Below the pieces are notes generated by a model that was given only the letters and a program-made list of their open reading frames with translations, made no database searches and was not told the DNA's origin. The position numbers and the translations under genes were made by a program. DNA of 64,000 nt from Thalassomonas viridans (GTDB lineage Bacteria > Pseudomonadota > Gammaproteobacteria > Enterobacterales > Alteromonadaceae), in NCBI RefSeq assembly GCF_000948985.2, contig NZ_CP059733.1, positions 4,712,001-4,776,000 of the forward strand, written 5' to 3'. This document shows positions 56,142-64,000 of this stretch, one piece after another (the stretch's first letter is position 1; every line of letters begins with the position of its first letter).

Positions 56142-57938
56142 TCATCTGTCGACGTCCGCCATCACATAATCGATACTGCCCAGGGTCGCGATCAAATCCG
56201 CCACCATCTGGCCGCGGCTGGTAACCGGCAGCATCTGCAAATGGGGGAAACTGGGGGTACGGATGCGGGTGCGGTAACTCATGGTATTGCCGTCGCTGAT
56301 CAGGTGATAACCCATAATGCCCTTGGTGGCTTCCACGAAAGAGGAGACTTCACCGGCAGGGATCACAGGTCCCCAGGAAACGTTGATAAAATGCGGGATC
56401 AGGGTATCTATGTCCGTCATGGTACGGGACTTGTCCGGCGGCGTGGTTTGCGGGTGTTCCGCCTTATAGGGGCCTTCCGGCATATTATTCAGGCATTGCT
56501 CGATAATGCGGATACTCTGGCGCATTTCTTCCACCCGCACCCGGCAGCGGTCGTAGCAGTCCCCCTTGTGGCCGAGCGGCACCTCAAAATCGAACTGATC
56601 GTAGCCGCTGTAAGGGCGCTGCTTGCGCATATCCCAGGAAAAACCCGTGGCCCTCAGCCCCGGTCCGGTAATCCCCCACTCTATGGCTTCCTCGGTGGAA
56701 TAGGCACCGATATCTACGGTGCGCCTTTTCAGCAGGGCATTTTGCATCACCATTTTTTCGTAGTGATCCAGGCGTTTGGGCAGGTAATTGACATAATCGC
56801 GCACCAACTTGTCCCAGCCCTCGGGCAGGTCGTGGGCGATACCGCCGATACGGAACCAGCTCGGGTGCATACGCGCGCCGGTAAAGGCTTCGATAATGCC
56901 GAACAGCTTTTCCCGGTCGACAAACATATAAAAGATCGGCGACAGCGCACCGACATCCTGGACAAAAGTGCCGTAAAACAGCAGATGGCTTAAAATGCGG
57001 AACATTTCCGCGGTCATGATGCGGATCACCCTGGCCCGGTCCGGCACCTGGATACCCGCCAGTTTTTCCACCGCCATCACATAGGGGAAATTATTCATGA
57101 CCCCGCCGAGATAATCGATGCGGTCGGTATAGGGAATATAACTGTGCCAGGACTGGCGCTCCCCCATTTTTTCCGCGCCGCGGTGGTGATAGCCGATATC
57201 CGGCACGCAATCGACGATCTCTTCGCCGTCCATCTGCAACACGATACGGAATGCGCCGTGGACACTGGGATGGTTGGGCCCCAGGTTCAGAAACATAAAG
57301 TCGTTGTCTTTGTCCTTGCGCTTCATGCCCCAGGCTTCGGGGTTAAACTGCAGCGCCTGTTGCTCGATATCCTGCTGGTACGGCGGCAGGGTAAAGGGAT
57401 CCATTTCTGTGGCCCGGGCGGGATGGGTTTTCAAAAGCGGGTGCCCCTGCCAGGTTTCCGGCATTAAAATCCGGCTTAAATGGGGGTGCCCTTCAAAAAC
57501 GATGCCGAACATGTCCCACACTTCCCGTTCGTACCAGTTGGCATTGGGCCAGTACTGGCAAACGCTGGCGATGTTTTTATCGGTCACAGGCAGCGCCACC
57601 TTGATACGCACGTCCAGGTTGCGTTCATAAGAGCGTAAGTGATAACTGACGGTAAAATCGCCGACATGGCCGGCTTTATAGCGGCGCTCTGTTTCATCAA
57701 TCGCGGTCAGATCGAAACACATGTCAAAGGGCTTGGGCAAATCGAACCTCAGCACCTGCATCAGGGCGCTCAGCTGTTTCCTGTCCACCCAGAAGGAGCT
57801 GATATCATCGGCGATATTCTCAACCGCGGTAACCGGCAGCAGCTTTAATGAAGGAGACAGGGCAAGAATTTCATCAAGAATCGGCACAGGGGAAGACATC
57901 AGCCAGTCGCTGCTTTGCGCCATATCTACTTCAGCCAT
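56142..57938 (-). CDS. nuoCD: NADH-quinone oxidoreductase fused subunit C/D
   Basis: A 598-aa fusion of NuoC (30-kDa type, about residues 30-190) and NuoD (49-kDa type, about 205-598), as in E. coli and relatives. NuoC is marked by [20 protein letters not shown], NuoD by [22 protein letters not shown] with the quinone-site His, and by [12 protein letters not shown]. The C-terminus ends [12 protein letters not shown]. It holds the quinone head-group near cluster N2 of NuoB. Confidence 0.96.
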   Translation of the reverse strand: MAEVDMAQSSDWLMSSPVPILDEILALSPSLKLLPVTAVENIADDISSFWVDRKQLSALMQVLRFDLPKPFDMCFDLTAIDETERRYKAGHVGDFTVSYHLRSYERNLDVRIKVALPVTDKNIASVCQYWPNANWYEREVWDMFGIVFEGHPHLSRILMPETWQGHPLLKTHPARATEMDPFTLPPYQQDIEQQALQFNPEAWGMKRKDKDNDFMFLNLGPNHPSVHGAFRIVLQMDGEEIVDCVPDIGYHHRGAEKMGERQSWHSYIPYTDRIDYLGGVMNNFPYVMAVEKLAGIQVPDRARVIRIMTAEMFRILSHLLFYGTFVQDVGALSPIFYMFVDREKLFGIIEAFTGARMHPSWFRIGGIAHDLPEGWDKLVRDYVNYLPKRLDHYEKMVMQNALLKRRTVDIGAYSTEEAIEWGITGPGLRATGFSWDMRKQRPYSGYDQFDFEVPLGHKGDCYDRCRVRVEEMRQSIRIIEQCLNNMPEGPYKAEHPQTTPPDKSRTMTDIDTLIPHFINVSWGPVIPAGEVSSFVEATKGIMGYHLISDGNTMSYRTRIRTPSFPHLQMLPVTSRGQMVADLIATLGSIDYVMADVDR

Positions 57939-58017
57939 AAGCCCCCCTTCACCTCTCCAGTGACAAAGTAAAAGTTATTCAATCGGTTCATAAGCACTTT
58001 CATCGGCAGTTTCCCCG

Positions 58018-58656
58018 TCAGCACTTGTCCGGCGAGTCCAGGTTGGTCACCTGGATCCTGTGCTCGTGCTTGATATCCCGCAGGGATGGTTTGGCAATTT
58101 GGCTGACCCCCTGCTCGCCCACCACCCAGCTCAGCGGCCGCGGCTGGTGCTGGATATTGTTTTGCAACAGCAGCAAGCCTTCGAGCAAGGCTTCCGGCCT
58201 GGGGGGACAACCGGGCACATAAACGTCCACCGGAATAAATTTATCCACCCCCTGCACTACGCTGTAAATGTCGTACATGCCGCCGGAATTGGCGCAGGAG
58301 CCCATGGAGATAATCCAGCGGGGTTCGAGCAGCTGCTCGTATAGATGCTGTATCACCGGCGCCATCTTGCGGAAACAGGTGCCGGAAATCACCATCAAAT
58401 CCGCCTGGCGCGGCGTCGCCCGGATCACTTCCGCACCGAAGCGGGCAATGTCATGGCGGGAAGTAAAGCTGGTGGCCATTTCCACGTAGCAGCAGCTTAA
58501 ACCGAAGTTAAACGGCCAGATAGAGTTCTTACGGCCCCAGTTGATCATGTCATCGAGCTTTGCCATAAAAACATTGCGGTTAAGCTCCTCTTCCTGCACC
58601 GCTTTCGACTGGCCCATAAACTCGTCCAGCTTGGCTTTCGTCAGAGACCACTCCAT
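58018..58656 (-). CDS. nuoB: NADH-quinone oxidoreductase subunit B
   Basis: A 212-aa subunit carrying cluster N2, the last electron donor to quinone. The four Cys are the adjacent pair Cys55-Cys56 in [11 protein letters not shown], one in MGSCANSGG and one in [19 protein letters not shown] is also conserved. The start at 58656 follows the nuoA stop by 2 bp. The length is close to that of E. coli NuoB. Confidence 0.97.
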   Translation of the reverse strand: MEWSLTKAKLDEFMGQSKAVQEEELNRNVFMAKLDDMINWGRKNSIWPFNFGLSCCYVEMATSFTSRHDIARFGAEVIRATPRQADLMVISGTCFRKMAPVIQHLYEQLLEPRWIISMGSCANSGGMYDIYSVVQGVDKFIPVDVYVPGCPPRPEALLEGLLLLQNNIQHQPRPLSWVVGEQGVSQIAKPSLRDIKHEHRIQVTNLDSPDKC

Positions 58657-58658
58657 AA

Positions 58659-59096
58659 CTAGTTCCTCACTTCACTTTGACTTTGGCTTTGCTGAAGTTT
58701 CTGCACCCGAAAGGGCTGATGCCTGCGCTTAAGCTCAAGCGCCCCGATGCGCCATAGATACAGCAGGGCGGCGAGCAAGATCACGATAAAGATGCTGGCC
58801 TCGATAAAGCCCGCCCAGCCGACTTCATCAAAGGCGATCACCCAGGCAAACAGGAAAATGGTTTCCAGGTCGAAGATGACAAAGAAGATGGCATAGAGAA
58901 AAAAATGGTTGGTAAACCGGGTCTTATCATCCCCGGCAGCAATGACCCCGGATTCGTAGGGAATGTTCTTGGCCCGCGTTTGTGTTTTTGGCCCCAACAC
59001 TACCGAAAGCAGCATCATGATCACCAACATCACGCATAAAATGATAAAATAGGCGGCAATTGGCCACAACTCCGCCAGTTGATTTGCAGTTTCCAC
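58659..59096 (-). CDS. nuoA: NADH-quinone oxidoreductase subunit A
   Basis: A 145-aa three-TM subunit (ND3 homologue), the first gene of the nuo operon. Conserved parts are [17 protein letters not shown], the loop that contacts the quinone site, and [19 protein letters not shown] with membrane Glu/Asp. The start is GTG at 59096 with AGGGGGTT upstream. The C-terminal tail is charged and Gln/Ser-rich. Confidence 0.95.
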   Translation of the reverse strand: METANQLAELWPIAAYFIILCVMLVIMMLLSVVLGPKTQTRAKNIPYESGVIAAGDDKTRFTNHFFLYAIFFVIFDLETIFLFAWVIAFDEVGWAGFIEASIFIVILLAALLYLWRIGALELKRRHQPFRVQKLQQSQSQSEVRN

Positions 59097-59796
59097 TTAA
59101 CCCCCTAAGCTAAATCCTTTAGCCCGTTATTAGTATTGTTCTACTTTGCTGGATTAATTTTTTACCAATTTTTTTATTCTTATCTTTGTTCTTAGAGTTA
59201 TTCAGAAAAAATACACTTCATAGGCGGAATGGCGACTGCTTGAGCTAAACGGCGTTATCTGACGGCAGGCATGAAGGCCACAGGGGTAATAGCAAGCAAA
59301 TCGACACATTTTGAATTACGCGCAACTTGACTGTATTTTTATTATCTTGACCTAAGCATAGTAAAGAATTTCAAAAAGAAAAATTTTTCTTTAAATTCAT
59401 CATCTTTAAAATTTAATCTGGCTGAAAACCGCAGAAAACCGGCTTAAAAATGGAGGATTTGCGCTTCAAAGAAAGTTGGAAAAAGACAAAGGATGGCGCC
59501 TGACTCCTGCTAACCATTAACCTTGTTAACCGTTAACAGTTAACAGTTAACAGTGAGCATTATGTTTGCTTGATATTTCTCTTAAAACACTTCCTTTGGT
59601 TATTGATAAAGACATAACAAATTCCTACTAAAGTCATAGTATAAGAGGTAAATAACCTGAATTCGGGTTAAATAAATCGACAGCACCGAGGGGAATTTAT
59701 TCGCTAAAATAAGGTATTATTAAAAAATTAGGTTCTTTTCTCGCCTTAGCCTTTAATTAGCTGTTTTCAAAAAAAAAGATTATAGAGAATTAATTC
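59097..59796. other. Long intergenic region upstream of nuoA
   Basis: About 700 bases without a supported gene, AT-rich, between nuoA and the parE stop. It must contain the nuo promoter and leader. The only repeated structure I see is a GTTAAC cluster at 59511-59558. I see no tRNA, attachment site or ORF with a ribosome site. Confidence 0.5.
59511..59558. repeat. GTTAAC tandem cluster upstream of nuoA
   Basis: Seven-base units around the palindrome GTTAAC recur: TAACCATTAACC, TTGTTAACCG, then TTAACAG three times. It may be a binding-site array or a simple repeat. Confidence 0.55.
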
Positions 59797-60099
59797 TTAT
59801 AAACCTTGCAGATTAACTTCAGCATCCATACGTTTATGAAGAATACGTATAACCTCAATATAAGCATCAGCCCCTTTTTTATAAAAAACTATATGGCTGC
59901 CAATAGGGAATTTTTTATAACCTGCTTTTATATTATCACAAGCTTTGCCTACCGAAGGCGTATCGGCAAGCATATAAAAAGCATCATCGAATTGCTTAAG
60001 ATAAAGATTTCGTTGTTCTTTACCCCATTCCTTTTGGGTATACAATGCGAGCCTTTTCAAATCGGCTTTTGCAGCATTGGTCAATACAAATGCTTTCAT
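59797..60099 (-). CDS. parE: ParE/RelE-family toxin
   Basis: A 100-aa toxin of the ParE/RelE superfamily. Motifs are LTNAAKADLKRLALYTQKEWG at the N-terminus (read in parts), DTPSVGKACDNIKAGYKKFPIGSHIVFYKK (in parts) and the C-terminal IEVIRILHKRMD, which is typical of ParE. ParE toxins block DNA gyrase; RelE-type ones cut mRNA, and the sequence favours ParE. It begins 2 bp after the antitoxin stop. Confidence 0.92.
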   Translation of the reverse strand: MKAFVLTNAAKADLKRLALYTQKEWGKEQRNLYLKQFDDAFYMLADTPSVGKACDNIKAGYKKFPIGSHIVFYKKGADAYIEVIRILHKRMDAEVNLQGL

Positions 60100-60101
60100 T
60101 G

Positions 60102-60338
60102 CTAACTTTCAGCATCCAATTCCTCAATAAGGGCATCAAAACTGTATTCCGCAATACCGCTTTGTTCGCCCTCATCCAACATACGTCTCAAAACTTCAGT
60201 TTTGGTTTCACTTTTTTCAAGTAAGCGTAACCCCGCCCTTATCACTTCACTCGCAGAGTTATATCTGCCCGTATTTATCTGGCTAGTAATAAAGCCATCA
60301 AAATGCTCGCCAAGGGTAATGCTTGTATTTTTAGCCAT
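60102..60338 (-). CDS. parD: ParD-family antitoxin
   Basis: A 78-aa ribbon-helix-helix antitoxin: NTSITLGEHFDGFITSQINTGRY (in parts) and the classic SASEVIRAGLRLLEKSE, followed by a C-terminal toxin-binding tail. It neutralises the ParE toxin and represses its own operon. The start at 60338 is chosen since the 40-codon upstream extension crosses the predicted operator. Antitoxin precedes toxin, the normal order. Confidence 0.93.
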   Translation of the reverse strand: MAKNTSITLGEHFDGFITSQINTGRYNSASEVIRAGLRLLEKSETKTEVLRRMLDEGEQSGIAEYSFDALIEELDAES

Positions 60339-60353
60339 GCCATATCCCACAAG

Positions 60354-60378
60354 TACCAATATATACCTAATTTTGGTA
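60354..60378 (-). promoter_or_regulatory. Predicted parDE operator
   Basis: TACCAA at 60354-60359 and TTGGTA at 60373-60378 form an inverted repeat around an AT-rich centre, 16 bp upstream of the parD start, where ParD-type repressors bind. Confidence 0.55.
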
Positions 60379-60633
60379 TGAATCTTATTGCAAGTCAAAA
60401 CAACAAGGGAGATAAAGTTAGCTGAATACTGGCATTGGTCAAGAGCATATAACGTCAATTTTTTAATCCCTACTTTCCCTTATCTTTTTACTCATCCCTA
60501 CCTCATTGAAAAATAACAATTAAAACATTTTGGCACATTCATTGACTGTTTCTTATAAGAACTTGGCAAGCCACAGTCATTTTAATTCATCATCTCCCGG
60601 CCATATTTTGGCAAATGGTATACAAGGAATATT

Positions 60634-61293
60634 ATGGAAAACCTAGTAAAAGCTTCATTAGCAGGATTGTTTGTGTTGAATACTTTGTTGGCAAATGCAG
60701 CCAGCGCCGCATTGATCTCCCATGACCGCGACGACTTTCTCGGCAGTTATGCCCTGGTTAACCCCACAGGAGGCGCTATCGGTGAAGGTTTGACGGATAC
60801 TTTTGGTTTAGCATCCGGACACATCGAAGTTGTCGGCAACATGGTTTTAGATCCCGATGCCAATATCCGCTGGGGTGCAACCAACTGGAGTAATCAGCTG
60901 CCGGATAATGAAATCGGCATCAGCTATTCCGATTACGGCCCGGATGACAGCTTTGTGTTTGGCTTTATCGAACAGGTAACTGAATTTGGTTTTGATATGT
61001 ACGGCTCGGGCACCGAGTTTGAAGTCAGGGTATTTGGCGGCAATACCCTGTTAGATACCTACCAGTTCAGCCATGCAAACGGCTTGGGCTTTGTCGGCAT
61101 CAGCGCCGCCACAGGTTTTGACCGGGTAGAAGTAGAAGAACTCATTAAAAGCGATGCCAACCAGTACTATGGTTCCTTTGTCATGACTAACCTGGGTAAC
61201 CCGGCACCTGTGCCTGAACCTTCGTCACTGGCGCTTTTGGGCTTAACGGTTTTCGGCCTGGGAGCTAGACGGCTAAAGAAAAAAACAGCGTAA
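60634..61293 (+). CDS. PEP-CTERM surface protein
   Basis: A 219-aa exported protein. The signal peptide ends near NAASA (residue 26). The central domain is beta-rich, with LGSYALVNPTGGAIGEGL, SFVFGFIEQVTEFGFDMYGSG and FDRVEVEEL, resembling lectin-like PEP-CTERM proteins. The C-terminus is a canonical PEP-CTERM signal: PVPEPSSLALLG, a TM segment and the basic RRLKKK. It should be cleaved and anchored by an exosortase system encoded elsewhere. It is a single gene, with an inverted repeat after the stop. The ligand is unknown. Confidence 0.85.
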   Translation: MENLVKASLAGLFVLNTLLANAASAALISHDRDDFLGSYALVNPTGGAIGEGLTDTFGLASGHIEVVGNMVLDPDANIRWGATNWSNQLPDNEIGISYSDYGPDDSFVFGFIEQVTEFGFDMYGSGTEFEVRVFGGNTLLDTYQFSHANGLGFVGISAATGFDRVEVEELIKSDANQYYGSFVMTNLGNPAPVPEPSSLALLGLTVFGLGARRLKKKTA

Positions 61294-61644
61294 AAACATG
61301 CCTTACGCCTGGCGTTATTTAACTGCCAGGCACATATAACAAACAGAACAAATCAAGACCCGGTTCACACCTGTTAATAAACCCTATTCACTTTCCGGTA
61401 TATTCCAGGCAACCCAGCCAGTCATTTTTCTAACCCGGCTTCAGCCAACAATCTGAAAAATCAGGCCAAAGCCCAATTTGACGATAATCCAGGCCGGTGC
61501 TATACATGGATATACCTGAGCCTTTTAGTATGGTATTGGCATACGGAAAAATGCCGTACCTGTGTTTGTGTTTACTGACCAAAGCTTCTCGGTGAAAGCT
61601 TCCAGGTCAGACAGGCTCAAAACATCTATCAAGGAGGATAGCAA
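61294..61644. other. Intergenic region before the histidine kinase gene
   Basis: About 350 bases without a gene. An inverted repeat GCCTGGC...GCCAGGC at 61307-61331 may terminate the PEP-CTERM gene, although it lacks a T-run. A strong AAGGAGGA ribosome site lies at the right end for the kinase gene. Confidence 0.5.
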
Positions 61645-63159
61645 GTGAGTGATTTACAACTGCCCCCCAGCAGCCCCGACACAGCCCTTAACAGGCAAGA
61701 TGTCCTCCCGACGACCCCGGATGTTCTGCACTACCTGGTTGAAGCCGTTCCCGCAGGAGCCCTGCTGATAGATGAAAACGGCTTGATACAGTTCAGCAAC
61801 AAAGAGCTGCAAAACACTCTGCAATACAGCGCAGACGAGCTATACAACCAGGGGCTGGAGATGCTTTTGCCCGAGCGCTTTCGCCACGGCCATAGCGCTT
61901 TAATGTCAACGTTTTTCGCCAGCCCGGTTAAACGCAGCATGGGCAATGGCCGCGCCCTATATGCCCTGCGTAAAGACGGCGCGGAAATTCCGATAGAGGT
62001 GGGCCTTAATCCTTTGACCACCGAGCAGGGCAAGCTTGTCCTGGCCACTGTCGTCGACATTACCGCCCAGGTGCAGGCAAACCAGATGTTTCGCCAAATT
62101 GTCGACAGTGCCCCCTATGGCCTGATGCTTATCAATTCACAAGGCATTATAGAACTGGCCAATCCGCTAATCTGTTCTACCTTCGGTTATAGCGAACAAG
62201 ACTTGCTGTCGGCATCTATGGATATTTTACTGCCGGAGCGCTACCGCAAACATCATGACCAGCTTAGGGCAAAATACGCACAAGCCCCCTCCATGCGCGT
62301 AATGGGGCCGGGGCGTGACCTGACGGGCCTGCACAAAGACGGTACCGAATTTCCGGTGGAAGTTGGCCTGAGCCCTTTTATCTGGAACGGGCAGGACATG
62401 GTACTGGTGGCACTGAGCGATATTACGCCACGCAAAAAAATGGAACTGGATCTTCGCCAGATCAATACTGATCTGGAAGAGTTCACCTATGTCGCCTCCC
62501 ATGATCTGCGTTCCCCCCTGCGCGGTATCTCGGATCTGCTGGAGTGGGTACGCGAAGACCTGGGGGAAGATCCTGCCCCCTCCCTGCTCAATAATATGGA
62601 GCGCATGACAGTGCGTGTCCACCGCATGGAAAAGCTGATCGATAACCTGCTGAAATATGCCCGTGCCGGTCGCAGCCAGAACGAAACCAGTCTCATCAAC
62701 CTGGATGAATTGCTGGATAACATCCTAGAGTTGCACCCGCTTCCCAATGGCTTTACCCTGGAGCGCCGGCTGGAGTTGTCCGCCATTCATGCGGCAAAAG
62801 TACCGTTAGAAACCGCATTACGCAACCTGATCACCAATGCGATACAACACCATGATCAGGAACAGGGCCGCATCCTTATTAGCTGTTGCAGCGAAAACAG
62901 CCTCTGCCACCTTTCGGTAACGGATGACGGCCCTGGTATTGCCGAACAGGCCCATGAACGTATCTTCAAACTTTTCCAAACCCTAAGCCGCTGTGACAAG
63001 CGGGGAACGGGTATAGGTCTTGCCGTAACCCGCCGCCTGGTAGAAACCCACGGCGGTAAAATTGCGGTAGAAGCCAATCAACACCAACGCGGCTCAACCT
63101 TTCATTTGTGGTGGCCACGCTTTGTCCGGAGAGATTTAAATGACAACATCCCCCCTTAA
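61645..63159 (+). CDS. PAS-PAS sensor histidine kinase
   Basis: A 504-aa hybrid-free sensor kinase without TM segments, so probably cytoplasmic. Two similar PAS domains (about residues 25-145 and 147-265) share LLPERxR and KDGxExPxEVGLxP phrases, which suggests duplication. The HisKA domain has the phosphoacceptor His286 in VASHDLRSPLRG, and the HATPase domain carries NLITNAIQHH, DDGPGI and GTGIGLAVTRRLVETHGG. The HisKA type resembles those of phytochrome-like and Rcp1-linked kinases. The start is GTG at 61645 with an AAGGAGGA site. It overlaps the first response-regulator gene by 20 bp. The signal is unknown. Confidence 0.93.
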   Translation: MSDLQLPPSSPDTALNRQDVLPTTPDVLHYLVEAVPAGALLIDENGLIQFSNKELQNTLQYSADELYNQGLEMLLPERFRHGHSALMSTFFASPVKRSMGNGRALYALRKDGAEIPIEVGLNPLTTEQGKLVLATVVDITAQVQANQMFRQIVDSAPYGLMLINSQGIIELANPLICSTFGYSEQDLLSASMDILLPERYRKHHDQLRAKYAQAPSMRVMGPGRDLTGLHKDGTEFPVEVGLSPFIWNGQDMVLVALSDITPRKKMELDLRQINTDLEEFTYVASHDLRSPLRGISDLLEWVREDLGEDPAPSLLNNMERMTVRVHRMEKLIDNLLKYARAGRSQNETSLINLDELLDNILELHPLPNGFTLERRLELSAIHAAKVPLETALRNLITNAIQHHDQEQGRILISCCSENSLCHLSVTDDGPGIAEQAHERIFKLFQTLSRCDKRGTGIGLAVTRRLVETHGGKIAVEANQHQRGSTFHLWWPRFVRRDLNDNIPP

Positions 63160-63562
63160 CATACTCTTGGTTGAAGATGATGATGTCGCAGCAGAAGCCG
63201 TGGTCCGCAGCTTTAAGAAAGCCGGACTGCAAATTCCCATCGTCCTTGCCGAAGATGGGGATATTGCCCTGAATATCCTGCGGGGCACTCACGAACGCCG
63301 TATTGAAAAGCCCCTGCTGGTGCTGCTGGATCTGAACATGCCGCACCTTAACGGCTTTGAGTTCATGGAGATCCTGCGCAGCGATGAAGCTTTAAAAGAC
63401 ACTGTGGTCTTTGTCCTTACCACATCTTCCGATGACAAAGATCTCACCCGGGCCTATAGTGAAAATATAGCCGGATACATGGTCAAATCGGCTGTAGGCC
63501 CTATGTTCAGCAAACTTATAGCCCTGATGGAAAGCTACAGCGAAGCTATAAAACTGCCGTAA
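63140..63562 (+). CDS. Rcp1-like single-domain response regulator
   Basis: A 140-aa stand-alone receiver domain. Acidic pocket Glu12-Asp13-Asp14, phosphoacceptor Asp64 in LLDLNMP, Thr94 and Lys116 in GYMVKS are all in place. The insertion after the third helix (RGTHERRIEKP) is typical of Rcp1-type regulators that pair with PAS or phytochrome kinases. It has no output domain and should act by protein contact or phosphotransfer. It overlaps the kinase gene by 20 bp. Confidence 0.92.
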   Translation: MTTSPLNILLVEDDDVAAEAVVRSFKKAGLQIPIVLAEDGDIALNILRGTHERRIEKPLLVLLDLNMPHLNGFEFMEILRSDEALKDTVVFVLTTSSDDKDLTRAYSENIAGYMVKSAVGPMFSKLIALMESYSEAIKLP

Positions 63563-63592
63563 CCATTCAACCACTGGCCAGGGAGAAAGGCG

Positions 63593-64000
63593 TTGGAAAA
63601 AACATTACACGTGCTGATTGTCGATGATGATGACGTAGATCGCGAACGTTTGCGCCGCATGTTAAACAGCAGCCTGGACCGAATCCAGCTGGAAGAAGCC
63701 ACTTCCGCCGACCAGGCCTTAAGCGTATTGCCCAAACAGGTATGGGACTGCATCTTCCTCGATTACCACCTGGGGGAAAGCTCAGGCCTGGATCTATTAC
63801 AGGAGATCCGCGCCCGTATCAGCACCCCATGCGCCGTTATTCTCGTCACCGGCCTGGGAGGTGAAAATATTGCTGCTGCCGCCATGCGCGAAGGGGTATC
63901 CGATTACCTGATCAAATACCAGATGGACGAAAAACAATTGATCCGCTCGCTTATGGGAGCCGTACACAGAGCGGATATCGAACGCCAGATGCATGAGCTT
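63593..64000 (+). CDS. Response regulator, C-terminus beyond window edge
   Basis: A second receiver domain, 136 codons visible and still open at the edge. The start is taken as TTG at 63593 with a GGGAGAAAGG site upstream; no ATG precedes the conserved part. The pocket DDDD starts at residue 11, the phosphoacceptor Asp57 lies in IFLDYHLG, the Thr in LVTGLGG, and the Lys in DYLIKY. After the receiver the chain continues (VHRADIERQMHEL), so an output domain such as a PAS, GGDEF or kinase module is likely beyond the window. It lies 30 bp after the first regulator, in the same operon as the kinase. Confidence 0.88.
   Translation, partial: MEKTLHVLIVDDDDVDRERLRRMLNSSLDRIQLEEATSADQALSVLPKQVWDCIFLDYHLGESSGLDLLQEIRARISTPCAVILVTGLGGENIAAAAMREGVSDYLIKYQMDEKQLIRSLMGAVHRADIERQMHEL

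Noticed and set aside
56241-56993. 250-codon plus-strand frame inside nuoCD
   Set aside because: It is antisense to the conserved NuoD domain, with no start signal or family resemblance.
1-64000. CRISPR array, tRNA, rRNA or prophage
   Set aside because: No regularly spaced direct repeats of CRISPR type, no cloverleaf-like or rRNA sequence and no phage structural genes were recognised; the repeated elements found are the 208-bp and 162-bp families.

Overview
The window reads as chromosomal DNA of a marine gammaproteobacterium of the Alteromonadales, most like the Colwelliaceae (Thalassomonas or Colwellia type). This is inferred from gene order (comEC-msbA-lpxK-ycaR-kdsB, lolCDE, a 13-gene nuo operon with fused nuoCD), from lineage-typical small families (DUF2897, the TIGR03545/TIGR03546 pair) and from PEP-CTERM-type surface proteins. 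Coding density is high. I see no rRNA, tRNA, CRISPR array, prophage or intact insertion sequence. || Layout. 1-3.8 kb (minus strand): a partial unknown gene, a CreA-family lipoprotein, a CBS-domain protein, a dihydrolipoamide dehydrogenase-like flavoprotein and a peroxiredoxin-glutaredoxin hybrid; the last two look like a thiol-redox defence pair. 3.8-9.4 kb: an imperfect palindromic repeat, a secreted CHRD protein with a C-terminal anchor, a large HEXXH/beta-propeller/barrel-like protein, the first copy of a 208-bp MITE-like element, a DGSG-repeat adhesin-like protein and ppiC. 9.7-18 kb: lipoprotein aminopeptidase N, an orphan two-part protein, and an RND efflux pump with its adaptor. 18-26 kb: a DUF2007/zinc-ribbon protein, a coiled-coil protein, the second 208-bp element, then the lipid A/LPS block kdsB-ycaR-lpxK-msbA, comEC, and a DUF2062 membrane protein. 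|| 26.4-27.2 kb is an AT-rich islet with a Tae4-type peptidoglycan amidase (a type VI secretion effector family) and an overlapping two-TM protein that may be its immunity factor. 27.4-33 kb: lolC-lolD-lolE (lipoprotein release from the inner membrane) and selD-mnmH (selenophosphate synthesis and tRNA 2-selenouridine formation). 33.4-35.6 kb is a bufferin-type RiPP operon: a Cys-rich precursor with a duplicated core, a DUF692/MNIO modification enzyme and a DUF2063 partner. It is followed by a DUF2897 protein and a beta-carbonic anhydrase. 36.6-43.5 kb: two small unknown ORFs behind a strong hairpin, hppD with a TyrR-like box, the cold-shock helicase deaD with a long structured leader, and the TIGR03545/TIGR03546 pair. 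|| 43.7-59.1 kb is the complete respiratory complex I operon nuoA-B-CD-E-F-G-H-I-J-K-L-M-N on the minus strand, with tight or overlapping gene junctions. 59.8-60.3 kb holds a ParDE toxin-antitoxin pair, followed by a PEP-CTERM surface protein. The window closes with a PAS-PAS histidine kinase and two response regulators, the second cut by the window edge. || The items most worth a second look are the duplicated-core bufferin operon, the orphan Tae4 effector with a candidate membrane immunity protein, and the two 208-bp MITE-like copies whose inner stem shows a compensatory base change.
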